Shown piece after piece: positions 46,352 to 53,880 of a DNA stretch of 57,628 nt (positions are counted from its first letter, which is position 1; every line of letters begins with the position of its first letter). Source of the DNA: an uncultured Sphingomonas sp. (GTDB lineage: Bacteria > Pseudomonadota > Alphaproteobacteria > Sphingomonadales > Sphingomonadaceae). The position numbers were made by a program, and so were the translations under genes. The DNA lies in NCBI GenBank assembly GCA_913776255.1, contig CAJYLV010000021.1, forward strand, positions 1 to 57,628. Direction: 5' to 3'. The notes beneath the pieces are model-generated. The model was not told where the DNA came from and ran no database searches. It worked only from the letters and a program-made list of their open reading frames with translations.

Positions 46352-46750
46352 TTATTTGCGGAGTATCTTGAGATAGCGTGCGGCAAGCTTCACCTGCACA
46401 TGTGCAAGACATACCTCCACGTCGGCCCGGTCTTGATTGGCGTTCAAGGTCCAGCCGCTCCTCTGCCGCAGGGACTTGACGCGAGCTTCGATGAACTCGG
46501 CCAGCGTGTTGATTTCTGGATCGGAGGCGAGCGCTACGGCGGGACAAGGAAGGACGGCGCGACCAAGCTGCCCGAACGCCGCCACCGCCGGGTCGCTCGC
46601 CTCCGCTGCCACGCCGCGCAAATGGCCGACGACGCGGGCGGCGAGATCGCGCGCGATCGCTTCGCGTGGAGCGTCCGCCGGGTATGCCGCCGCCGCCTCG
46701 CGGACCAGCCGCGCCTCTACCGCCGGTCGCCGGGGACGCCCGCCCGTCAT
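46352..46750 (-). CDS. unknown element-encoded protein
   Basis: A 132-residue protein starting at ATG 46750, one base after the stop of the terminase-like gene. TGGRPRRPAVEARLVREAAAAY at the N-terminus is basic and helical. The C-terminal part (PEINTLAEFIEARVKSLRQRSG ... AARYLKILRK) is also helical. I recognise no family. The longer open frame upstream overlaps the previous gene and is not used. Confidence 0.65.
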   Translation of the reverse strand: MTGGRPRRPAVEARLVREAAAAYPADAPREAIARDLAARVVGHLRGVAAEASDPAVAAFGQLGRAVLPCPAVALASDPEINTLAEFIEARVKSLRQRSGWTLNANQDRADVEVCLAHVQVKLAARYLKILRK

Positions 46751-46751
46751 G

Positions 46752-47267
46752 TCAGTGCGCCCTATTCCAGGTATCGACAGGCGGGCGGGCGAGCAGGCCT
46801 TCGTCGTCATCATCGAAGATCGCGTTGGCTTCGTTCGCGCGCTGGATTTCACGGCGTCGGGATAGCGCCTGTGTGTCGGTGCCGCCCTTCGCCCGGCTGT
46901 GGATCGCGAGCGACCGGCGCGTGGCGTTGATGCTCGCCTGTAGCGACGCGTGTTGCGCGCAACGGGGATTGCGGATCGGCCCGCCGCCCGCGCCCGTCAC
47001 CGTGCTGCCTTCCCGGCGGATCGCGTCGGCCTCGCCGCGGGCGTCGGCGATCATGCGCGCGAGGTCGGCGGCAAGTCGAATCATGTGTGCGGTCCATTCT
47101 CCCTTCGGTAGTTCGGCAATGACCTCATCAAAGATGATGTTCTCGCTAGCGGTCAGGATGTAATCGTCGGGCGGCGTGATGGTGCGGATCGAGTTCAGCA
47201 TGTCCTTAACTGCCGATCCTTGGCTGTCTGCCCTTTGACGACGTGGCTTTTTGTTGTCCATAGTCAT
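46752..47267 (-). CDS. P27-like phage terminase small subunit
   Basis: A 171-residue protein. The core ASENIIFDEVIAELPKGEWT ... ARMIADARGEADAIRREGSTV, then IRNPRCAQHASLQASINATRRSL, follows the P27 small-terminase layout (helical DNA-binding part, a 'G-x-NP' turn, then the oligomerisation helix). Small terminases recognise pac sites; a satellite one could redirect a helper phage's packaging. The large subunit is absent. Confidence 0.65.
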   Translation of the reverse strand: MTMDNKKPRRQRADSQGSAVKDMLNSIRTITPPDDYILTASENIIFDEVIAELPKGEWTAHMIRLAADLARMIADARGEADAIRREGSTVTGAGGGPIRNPRCAQHASLQASINATRRSLAIHSRAKGGTDTQALSRRREIQRANEANAIFDDDDEGLLARPPVDTWNRAH

Positions 47268-47345
47268 ACGTGCTGTCCACTTTGCCTGTTAGCAATCAAA
47301 CGCGACTGTCGCACCGGTCTTGGAGTTGGGGCTGACAAATACTTT

Positions 47346-47852
47346 TCATGCCCCCACCCCCTCGGCGGCGTCATCCGCCGACTGGTCGAGGTCGGGCGCA
47401 CCCGCGATCAGGTCGAGACTTCGATCTCCCGGTGCAGGAGCGCTGTCGCATCGGTCGTCAGGACGATCGGCTGTCGCGGGGCTGGCGCACCCCGCTGGCG
47501 CGTCTCCTACGGCCCGGAGGCGATAACGCCGGGCGAGTGGGTTCCAGACAAGCGCCGGGTCGCGCGCGGCTTCGCAACGGATGTCGACGTGGAGGGTGTG
47601 GGCGAGATAGGTGGTCGCGCGGTCTCGTACATACCGGGCGCGGGCGACGCCGGCCTTAGGCGCAGACGGGTCGATCGGGTCCATGCGAATGCTGTAGGGT
47701 TCGCCCTTCTTACCCTCGCGGTACGAATGGCCGGGGTTCGCGCGCAGCCAGCGCTGGATGTCGGTTTCCTCGCCACCGGTCTTGTTGCCGTACATCGCAA
47801 TGAACGCCTCGAAATCGGCGAGATCGGCGGGGAGATGGTCGAAGGTATTCAT
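47346..47852 (-). CDS. unknown element-encoded protein
   Basis: A 168-residue protein with an acidic N-terminal half (MNTFDHLPADLADFEAFIAM) and a low-complexity Ala/Asp/Pro-rich C-terminus. No recognised domain. Its ATG is overlapped by the end of a short 62-codon frame (47849-48037) that is not convincing as a gene. Confidence 0.5.
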   Translation of the reverse strand: MNTFDHLPADLADFEAFIAMYGNKTGGEETDIQRWLRANPGHSYREGKKGEPYSIRMDPIDPSAPKAGVARARYVRDRATTYLAHTLHVDIRCEAARDPALVWNPLARRYRLRAVGDAPAGCASPATADRPDDRCDSAPAPGDRSLDLIAGAPDLDQSADDAAEGVGA

Positions 47853-47882
47853 GGTTTGTTCCTAAAGGCGGTTTTAGATGTC

Positions 47883-48069
47883 GGGACGGGTAGGACGGGT
47901 TCAGACGAGTTTTCTGCTTCTCGGCCAGAGGCGCGTAGGCGCGCGTAGCGACGAACCGGAAAAGCCGTCCGAACCCGTACCTTTGTCGAAAAGCTCAGGA
48001 TTTTCTGTGTTTCTGCGTTGGAAACCCGTCCTCGCACCCGTCCCGATCAGGACGGGAAGGACGGGTTCG
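47883..48069. repeat. cluster of GGACGGG repeats, candidate replication origin
   Basis: Six copies of GGACGGG or its complement in two groups: 47884-47900 (GGACGGGTAGGACGGGT) and 48023-48067 (CCCGTCCTCGCACCCGTCC, then AGGACGGGAAGGACGGG). The groups face each other in inverted orientation, directly downstream of the primase gene. P4-type replicases bind iterated sites near their gene. Confidence 0.45.
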
Positions 48070-48104
48070 AAGCGACCGCCGCACTCGATCAAGGCACTCA
48101 TCAC
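47901..48104 (-). CDS. possible small protein after the primase
   Basis: A 67-codon frame beginning with GTG in a GTGA overlap with the primase stop. The peptide (RFEPVLPVLIGTGARTG ...) mostly reflects translation of the GGACGGG repeats and matches no family I know. The overlap is the only support. Confidence 0.25.
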   Translation of the reverse strand: MMSALIECGGRFEPVLPVLIGTGARTGFQRRNTENPELFDKGTGSDGFSGSSLRAPTRLWPRSRKLV

Positions 48105-50113
48105 ATTTCGTCCTCGACATGGGCCGAGCCGAGCGCGATGCCATTGAAGCCGCGCAGGCCGCGCACCTTGCCCTGCGCAAAACGCTTCTTCAGCCGAAGC
48201 GCAAAAGCAGTCTGCGATTGCGGCTCTTCACCGATGCGCTGTGCGTAGGCGACCCAACTGCGATAAAGCGCTGACGACTGCTCCTGCTTGGTCGGACCAA
48301 GCGTACACTTCTCCTCGATCCATTGACCGAAGACATCTTGCCCCTCGAAATAGTCGGCGGTCGCTGCCTTCACGGCATCAGGCCTGACCAAACCGCTTCC
48401 GCCGCTATCTTGACGCCGCCGTTGCCAGTCGAGGCAACCCGCGATCATCCAGCTCAGAATACGCCCGCCCTCTGCTTTGAGCTTTTCCTCTAAGAACGGA
48501 TCAGGCAGGGCGGGCTTGTGTAAGAATGGAAGCATGTTGATACGTCGCTTCATGGCGTCATCGACTTGATGCAGGCGCGGCTGATCGTTGGCCGAGAACA
48601 AGAGCTTGAATTGCGGCGTATAAGTGAAATCGTCTCGCCGCATAAATCGGGCTGTAATAGGGTCACCTCCGGTCGCCTGTTTAATACGGGCCGAATTGAA
48701 CTCCTTTCCTTCCTCAACTTCGCTTCCTGTGACGACGCGAGCGCCGCGCAGTCGAGCGAGTTCAGTGCTGTGCCGCTCGTTCTTCGACGCAGTAAACGTC
48801 TCCATGCCTGCGGTCATCGCGTATTCACCAAGGACCGCCAAAACGAGATTTAAGAACACCGACTTACCGTTACCGCCTGATCCGAATAGAAACAGGAGCG
48901 CGTGTTCAACAGTGAGGCCCGTCAGGCAGTACCCCAAGAATTGCTGAAGGAAGGCAATGACTTCTTCGTCACCGCCGGTCCACTCTCTCAGGCAGCGCAA
49001 CCATACTTCAGGCTGGCCATCGTCGGGCGTGAAACCAAGAACCTTTGTAATGCGATCGGCTGGGTTAGCCGGGCGAGCCTGACCCGTGCGCAGATCGATA
49101 GTAGGCCCATTCGGCGTGGCAACCAAAAGTGGATCGCTGTCCCAGCCTGTAGAATTGACTGCGTGCGCTCGATCTGATCGAGCAAAGCGCTCCGCCCCTG
49201 ACGCCACGGAAGCCTTCTGCAAGGCCCGGCCACCTTCACCTTCCGCAGCTATCCGACGACAAAGCTCGAAGGCGTAGCCGGTACGTTCCAAGGCCCACCG
49301 CGAGCCATCCCACTGGAACCATGAACCGGCGTCATGATCGAACAGCAAGCGATCACCATAAAGCCGAGTGAACTCCAGCGCGATGACATGTTCCGATGGC
49401 AGAAGCGGAACCGTTGCTGGCTCCGACGCGGCGAAGGCCCTCTCGACCTCGGCAAGCAGGTCCCTGACTGACCGCTCCACCAACCAGTCCGTGACGTCGC
49501 CGTGTTCCGCAAGTCCCGGAAGCTCGATCCCCACAACCGACGCGCCGAAATCTCGAAGGGCGGCGCTTACATTGGCTTCGTGCTGCTTACCGTTCGCGTC
49601 CTTATCAGTAAGGATCGCGACGCGCTTGCCGGCGAGCGGCGCGACGATACCCCTCCGCGATGCCAATGCACCGTTCGGACCGGTTGTTGCGATTTGGCCC
49701 TCTGCGCGGAGCGTTTCGACATCCTTCTCGCCCTCGCAGAAAAACACGACATCGTCGGGTCTCTCCGTCATGTCAGCTATGAGTTCAGGCAAGCGATAGA
49801 GCAGCGGAGACTCATCGCCCATGCCAATCATGAAGCTTTCGAGGCCATCATAATTGTAGAAAGATCGCGGATTTTCGGCGCGCTCCATTGCAAGCTCACC
49901 ATATCCGCCCTGATATCGGCGGCCAATCGCAAAGACCTTTGGGCGGCCTTTGAGAACAGAGTACGAATATTTTCCGGTCGCGCCGTGGTACGGGTATTCG
50001 GTGTCAAGTACCGTCGCCGGGGTCCACCGCGGTCGATCGTCATCGTGCTCGGACCACGATCCGCGATCAGCTTTGTTCTGACGCGGATCGCCAGCACTAG
50101 GGTCGGGCTTCAT
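48101..50113 (-). CDS. P4-family primase-helicase (Toprim + D5/SF3 ATPase)
   Basis: A 670-residue replication protein. A Toprim-like domain (residues ~120-210) has FFCEGEKDVETL with E128 and ILTDKDANG with D170/D172. The D5_N and SF3 helicase domains follow: Walker A GSGGNGKS at 411-418, then GARVVTGSEVEEGK and FKLLFSANDQPRL. A DUF3987/phage C-terminal extension closes it. ATG 50113 has a GGAG site nine bases upstream; GTG 50185, in a GTGA overlap with a tiny upstream frame, is an alternative. It would replicate the element after excision. Confidence 0.92.
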   Translation of the reverse strand: MKPDPSAGDPRQNKADRGSWSEHDDDRPRWTPATVLDTEYPYHGATGKYSYSVLKGRPKVFAIGRRYQGGYGELAMERAENPRSFYNYDGLESFMIGMGDESPLLYRLPELIADMTERPDDVVFFCEGEKDVETLRAEGQIATTGPNGALASRRGIVAPLAGKRVAILTDKDANGKQHEANVSAALRDFGASVVGIELPGLAEHGDVTDWLVERSVRDLLAEVERAFAASEPATVPLLPSEHVIALEFTRLYGDRLLFDHDAGSWFQWDGSRWALERTGYAFELCRRIAAEGEGGRALQKASVASGAERFARSDRAHAVNSTGWDSDPLLVATPNGPTIDLRTGQARPANPADRITKVLGFTPDDGQPEVWLRCLREWTGGDEEVIAFLQQFLGYCLTGLTVEHALLFLFGSGGNGKSVFLNLVLAVLGEYAMTAGMETFTASKNERHSTELARLRGARVVTGSEVEEGKEFNSARIKQATGGDPITARFMRRDDFTYTPQFKLLFSANDQPRLHQVDDAMKRRINMLPFLHKPALPDPFLEEKLKAEGGRILSWMIAGCLDWQRRRQDSGGSGLVRPDAVKAATADYFEGQDVFGQWIEEKCTLGPTKQEQSSALYRSWVAYAQRIGEEPQSQTAFALRLKKRFAQGKVRGLRGFNGIALGSAHVEDEM

Positions 50114-50181
50114 GATAGGTAACTCCGGGGAACCCGTCGACGTTGCGCGGTCGGCGGGTTCTTCGTTTGCAGGGGCCAGCG

Positions 50182-50271
50182 TCACGCGCGCGGCCTTCCC
50201 GGCGGGTCGATCGCCAGCAGCGAGGACGACAGCGCCGCCCCAGTCACCAGCAAGACGACTGCCTCGATCAC
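50182..50271 (-). CDS. possible 29-aa membrane peptide coupled to its neighbours
   Basis: GTG 50271 overlaps the stop of the upstream gene (GTGA), and its own TGA overlaps a possible GTG start of the primase. The peptide (MIEAVVLLVTGAALSSSLLA...) is one hydrophobic helix with a short polar tail. Only the double overlap and the hydrophobic composition support it. Confidence 0.3.
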   Translation of the reverse strand: MIEAVVLLVTGAALSSSLLAIDPPGRPRA

Positions 50272-50768
50272 GCCGACGCCCGCTCAGCGGCAGGCTGGCG
50301 CGCGGCCAACGCCTCGCGGAACGCGGCACGATACCCGTCTAGGTCGATCGTCAGGCGCAGCTGGACCGCCCCCGCTGCCTCGGCGGCTTCCGGCGCTTCG
50401 TCGGTCACGAAAGCGAACAGACGACCATTGCGGCGAAGCTCGACGTGGACAATGTCGGAAGGATAGAACATCAACTGTTCGCGGATGCTGATGACTATCC
50501 CTGCGGCGGTCGGCAGAGGAAGGCCGAATTGCCGGAGGCGCGATACAATTAGGATGTTGACAACCTCCTCTTGCGCGAGCACCCGCCGGTGGGCGTGCAA
50601 GACCTTTTCTTCGAGCAGGTATGACATGTGCTCGCTCCCGTACACTTCTTTCACGCTGCGCTCGGTGGTATGGCCGACGTGAGCAACTTCCCAAGGGAAC
50701 AGACAGTTGGCGGGCGACGTCTTGCGCGTTTCGGACAAAACCTTGAGCTCCATCGTCGTATCGTTCAC
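50268..50768 (-). CDS. unknown element-encoded protein
   Basis: A 166-residue protein. GTG 50768 is chosen: AGGAG lies seven bases before it, whereas the longer frame to 50825 has no site. The central part (HMSYLLEEKVLHAHRRVLAQEEVVNIL) is helical, followed by a strand-rich segment (YPSDIVHVELRRNGRLFAFV) and an Ala-rich tail. No family recognised. Confidence 0.6.
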   Translation of the reverse strand: MNDTTMELKVLSETRKTSPANCLFPWEVAHVGHTTERSVKEVYGSEHMSYLLEEKVLHAHRRVLAQEEVVNILIVSRLRQFGLPLPTAAGIVISIREQLMFYPSDIVHVELRRNGRLFAFVTDEAPEAAEAAGAVQLRLTIDLDGYRAAFREALAARQPAAERASA

Positions 50769-50844
50769 AGTATATCTCCTCTGATCTAGGGAGTAGAGAC
50801 GACGTGCCGGGTTCAAAGCCGACAAATAAAAGTCGACGCGGCGA

Positions 50845-51075
50845 CTATTCTCGATCTACGAAGCGACTAACGTTGGGGTTCGATAAATCGCGCAGGCCGA
50901 GGCCAAATCTGCACCACAACTCGCTCGCCGCCGCCCAACCGTCGCTCTTGGAGCGGACGGTGACACGATGGTCACCGGACGGCAGAGGTGGGTCAATGAA
51001 CGTTGTGTAGCCTTCGCCATCGCGCGCAAGCACGACGACGGGACCGCTCGGTTCCTCTTCGAAGTCCTCGTCCAT
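50845..51075 (-). CDS. unknown small element-encoded protein
   Basis: A 76-residue protein with an acidic start (MDEDFEEE) and no recognised domain. Eight bases separate it from the AlpA-like gene upstream, so the two are likely one transcript. An AT-richer stretch at 50769-50844 may carry a promoter for the replication operon. Confidence 0.55.
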   Translation of the reverse strand: MDEDFEEEPSGPVVVLARDGEGYTTFIDPPLPSGDHRVTVRSKSDGWAAASELWCRFGLGLRDLSNPNVSRFVDRE

Positions 51076-51083
51076 GCCGGCGC

Positions 51084-51302
51084 TCAGGCGCAGGGACGGG
51101 CGGGATTGTCGCTGGCGTCGCGCATCGCGGCGCGAGCCGCCAAGAACGCCTCAACGTCCTCAACCAAAAACGCTTTTCGCCTTGGACTTAGCAGAATCGG
51201 CGCTTTGAGTTCGCCGCGTTCTACCAAGCCATCCAAAGCATTACGCGACAGGCCGAAGCCTGACCGCAGGTCAGCGTAGGAATAGACCAATCTCTTGCTC
51301 AT
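51084..51302 (-). CDS. AlpA-like helix-turn-helix regulator/excisionase
   Basis: A 72-residue winged-helix protein: MSKRLVYSYADLRSGFGLSRNALDGLVERGELKAPI, then a basic wing (LSPRRKAFLVEDVEAFLAAR). AlpA/MerR-like proteins of satellites and PICIs regulate integrase expression or act as excisionases. ATG 51302 starts the conserved region; ATG 51317 adds five residues. Confidence 0.8.
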   Translation of the reverse strand: MSKRLVYSYADLRSGFGLSRNALDGLVERGELKAPILLSPRRKAFLVEDVEAFLAARAAMRDASDNPARPCA

Positions 51303-51321
51303 CGTCGTCCCATCCATCGGG

Positions 51322-51357
51322 GGTGCCGAAGCACCAGGAGGGCGCTCTAGAAGCGCC
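51322..51357. other. two tandem small hairpins between integrase and alpA
   Basis: GGTGC-CGAA-GCACC and GGCGCT-CTAGA-AGCGCC follow one another between the integrase stop and the AlpA-like start. They may attenuate read-through from the integrase; no T-run follows. Confidence 0.35.
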
Positions 51358-51433
51358 GGGACACTTCAAGAGAAACAGACTTACCCCCATAGATAGAGGG
51401 AAAATGCGCTACACGCACTCGGTTCGTCGCATT

Positions 51434-52651
51434 TTAGGCTGCGCGAATTGGCACTACGCAGTCTTTCCCGGCAACCCTATCGGCGCAGTACGACGCCCAC
51501 TCGCCCATGAGGCGCTTCCGCTTCTCGAACAGGTCGCCCCGGCGATATGCCGCCTCGACCGCGTTGCTGATCGCGTGAGCCAGCGCCATCTCGACCACGG
51601 CGTCGGGGTAAGCCGTCGTTTCGGCTGCCCAATCGCGGAACGTGGACCGAAAGCCGTGAGCGGTCAGGTCATCGCGATCCATTCGCTTCAACGTGGACAG
51701 CAGGGCCATGTTACTGAGCGGCTTGCCCTTCGCCATCGGGCTGATGAACACGTAATCGCACCCATCCTGTCGGGGCAACGATCGCAGCAGCGCCACCGCA
51801 GGCTCGCTAAGCGGCACGCGATGATCCCGACGCGCTTTCATGCGGTCGGCGGTGATCGTCCAGGTTGCCGCGTCTAGGTCGATCTCGGCCCACGTTGCGC
51901 CCAACGCTTCGCTGGTCCGGGCGGCGGTCAAGATGGCGAACTCAAATGCCCGCGCCGCGACACCTTCGCGCTTCCGCAAATCGCTCATGAAGCCGGATAC
52001 ATCGGCATAGGGCAGCGCGGCGTGCGATTTAACCCGCTTCACCTTCGACTGCTTCGCCAGCAGGTGGTCGAGGTTGCCCTTGAGACGGGCGGGGTTGTCG
52101 CCGGTGCGGAGCTTTCGGGCGGTGGCGCGGTTCAGCACCTTCTCGATGCGCGCGCGTACCCTGCCCGCCGTCTCCGGCTTTGTCGCCCATATCGGTTCGA
52201 GCACCCGGTACACTTCGTCAGTGGTGATCGTCGACACGTCCATGTCGCCCATGACGGGGTAGGCGTAGGTGGTCAGCGATTGGCGCCATTGACCTTCGCT
52301 CTTTCCATTCGTCCATTCCGGCACGAGGGCCGCAATGCAATCCTCGGCCACTTCGCGGAACGTCACGACCGCGGGAGCGGCCTTCTGCTTCTCGGCCCGC
52401 CGTTCCTCCAACGGATCGACGCCGCGCCGGATCAGCTTGCGCAGCTCGGCGGCTCGGTCGCGCGCTTCTACAAGTCCAAAATCTTCATCAAGCGGACCGA
52501 GGCCCATCTGACGGTTCCGTCCCGCAATAGTGTAAAGCAACGACCACGACTTCCGCCCGCCCCCGCCAACACACAAGTAGAGGTTGTCGCCGTCCCCATA
52601 GCGCCCCTTCTCCGTCAGACCTTTGATACGCTTCGCGCTGAGCTTTCCCAT
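51434..52651 (-). CDS. int: tyrosine integrase (P4/DUF4102 type)
   Basis: A 405-residue tyrosine recombinase. The N-terminal DUF4102 arm-binding domain (AKRIKGLTEKGRYGDGDNLYL) and SAM-like core-binding domain precede the catalytic domain: R in LTAARTSEALGATW, HGFRSTFRDWA (HxxR), and the closing EAAYRRGDLFEKRKRLM with the nucleophile Tyr. It lies 186 bp from the tRNA-Ser target, transcribed away from it, and should catalyse integration between the 16-bp cores. Confidence 0.95.
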   Translation of the reverse strand: MGKLSAKRIKGLTEKGRYGDGDNLYLCVGGGGRKSWSLLYTIAGRNRQMGLGPLDEDFGLVEARDRAAELRKLIRRGVDPLEERRAEKQKAAPAVVTFREVAEDCIAALVPEWTNGKSEGQWRQSLTTYAYPVMGDMDVSTITTDEVYRVLEPIWATKPETAGRVRARIEKVLNRATARKLRTGDNPARLKGNLDHLLAKQSKVKRVKSHAALPYADVSGFMSDLRKREGVAARAFEFAILTAARTSEALGATWAEIDLDAATWTITADRMKARRDHRVPLSEPAVALLRSLPRQDGCDYVFISPMAKGKPLSNMALLSTLKRMDRDDLTAHGFRSTFRDWAAETTAYPDAVVEMALAHAISNAVEAAYRRGDLFEKRKRLMGEWASYCADRVAGKDCVVPIRAA

Positions 52652-52682
52652 GACCTATTCGCGCCTTCGTTCATGCTTTGTT

Positions 52683-52703
52683 CGACCCCTGTTTTAACCC
52701 CTG
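52683..52703. repeat. candidate integrase arm site, right end
   Basis: CGACCCCT then GTTTTAACCCCTG; differs from 42213-42233 at two positions. It lies between the integrase start and the tRNA. Confidence 0.45.
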
Positions 52704-52817
52704 TTTTGGCTCAAAGTCGACAAATATGACGAAGGTTCTCGAAGGCGCTAGAAAGCGCTTCGATCGAGCTAAGGTTCTGAATCGCTGTGGAAAGCTGCGC
52801 TTAGAAGGCGCTTACGG

Positions 52818-52836
52818 ACGCTTTAAAAAAGCGTCG
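52818..52836. terminator. hairpin just downstream of tRNA-Ser
   Basis: GACGCTTT-AAA-AAAGCGTC, an 8-bp stem abutting the tRNA 3' end. It could end the tRNA transcript, but no T-run follows. The stem strongly resembles the anticodon arm of the adjacent tRNA-Ser. Confidence 0.35.
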
Positions 52837-52837
52837 G

Positions 52838-52853
52838 TGGCGGAGACGGAGGG
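52838..52853. other. attachment site attR (16-bp core within tRNA-Ser 3' end)
   Basis: TGGCGGAGACGGAGGG, comprising CCA, acceptor and part of the T arm of the tRNA gene on the minus strand. Identical to attL at 42149. Confidence 0.9.
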
Positions 52854-52927
52854 ATTCGAACCCTCGGTACGGTTCCCCGTACGACGCTTTAGCAAAGCGT
52901 TGGTTTCAGCCACTCACCCACGTCTCC
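52838..52927 (-). tRNA. tRNA-Ser (anticodon GCU)
   Basis: A 90-nt class II tRNA with encoded CCA. GGAGACG pairs with CGTCTCC, discriminator G, TTCGAATCC T loop, and a long variable arm (GTACGGGGAACCGTAC). The anticodon loop TTGCTAA gives GCU, reading AGC/AGU. The gene remains intact because the element's core restores its 3' end. Confidence 0.95.
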
Positions 52928-53085
52928 GGGCCGGCGTAGGGCGCGGCTATAGCGAGGGGGATCGCGGCGATCAACTGGGTCCCGACGATTTCCGCACATC
53001 GCGCCGGCGACTCCGGTCGTCGTGCCGTTCATTGCCGCGACAGCACCGGCTGGCCTATAACGGCGCGATGATCGAGGGGGCAGGC

Positions 53086-53859
53086 ATGAAGCGGACCGCA
53101 CAACGCAGCATCAGGGCGGCGCTGCTGGTCGTCGCGCTCATCGGCGCGCCGCTCGGCGCGGCCGCGCAGGTCCGGACGATCGACCCGAATGCGGCGATCG
53201 ACGGCGACGTCACCACCGCCCCGCCGCCGCGCAGCGTCCGCACCCCGACGGCGCCCGCCCCCGCCCGCCCGCTCCCCGCGACGCCGCCGCAGGAGCCCGC
53301 CCCCGCGCCGGTGCCGCAGACGGTGCCGCCCACCACCGGATCGGAAGTGCGCGCCGACGCGACCACCACCGCCGCCTCGACCTACAAGCGCGACGACCTG
53401 ATCGCCGCCGGCGAGGGCGTGTTCGGCAAGGGCGCGGAAGGCTTCGCGCAGATCATCGAGAACATCCTGAAGGATCAGGGCGAACCCAATGCCTATATCG
53501 CCGGGCGCGAGGCGTCGGGCGCGTTCATCCTCGGCGTCCGCTACGGCTCGGGGATCATGACCCACAAGGTCGAGGGCCAGCGCCCGGTCTACTGGACCGG
53601 GCCATCGGTCGGCTTCGATGTCGGCGGCGATGCCAACAAGGTGTTCGTGCTGGTCTACAACCTCTACGATTCGCACGAGCTGTTCACGCGCTTTCCGGGT
53701 GCGGAGGGACGGCTGTATTTCGTCGGCGGGTTCGCCGCGACCTATCTGCGCAAGGGCAATGTCGTGCTGATCCCGGTCCGGCTCGGGGTCGGTTGGCGCG
53801 CGGGGGTGAACGTCGGTTATATGAAGTTCACCGAAACCTCGAAGTGGCTCCCCTTCTGA
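53086..53859 (+). CDS. eipA: EipA/DUF1134 family periplasmic envelope protein
   Basis: A 257-residue exported protein: signal peptide AALLVVALIGAPLGAAAQ, a proline-rich linker (residues ~45-85) and the DUF1134 domain (LILGVRYGSG-like; WTGPSVGFDVGGDANKVFVLVYNL; GVGWRAGVNVGYMKFT). Alphaproteobacterial EipA is required for envelope integrity. ATG 53086 is preferred to 53068 because an AGGGGG site lies close upstream. Confidence 0.9.
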   Translation: MKRTAQRSIRAALLVVALIGAPLGAAAQVRTIDPNAAIDGDVTTAPPPRSVRTPTAPAPARPLPATPPQEPAPAPVPQTVPPTTGSEVRADATTTAASTYKRDDLIAAGEGVFGKGAEGFAQIIENILKDQGEPNAYIAGREASGAFILGVRYGSGIMTHKVEGQRPVYWTGPSVGFDVGGDANKVFVLVYNLYDSHELFTRFPGAEGRLYFVGGFAATYLRKGNVVLIPVRLGVGWRAGVNVGYMKFTETSKWLPF

Positions 53860-53880
53860 CGCGCGCCTGAACGGCGGGCG

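Larger units (their letters stand above)
42149..52853. mobile_element. integrated phage-satellite-like element in tRNA-Ser(GCU)
   Basis: A 10.7-kb island bounded by the 16-bp direct repeat. Order from the tRNA inward, all leftward: integrase, AlpA-like regulator, three small genes, primase-helicase, small genes, P27-like terminase, unknown, HK97 capsid, two paralogous small genes; then defence-type cargo next to attL. It lacks portal, large terminase, protease and tail genes, so it cannot build virions alone. Base composition is lower in GC than the host, markedly so in the cargo (42245-44551). Confidence 0.92.

Noticed and set aside
47849..48037. 62-codon frame ending in an ATGA overlap with the next satellite gene
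   Set aside because: It translates mostly the GGACGGG repeats and overlaps another equally weak frame; only the overlap supports it.
42149..52853. Complete prophage
   Set aside because: No portal, large terminase, protease, tail or lysis genes; length and replication module fit a satellite.
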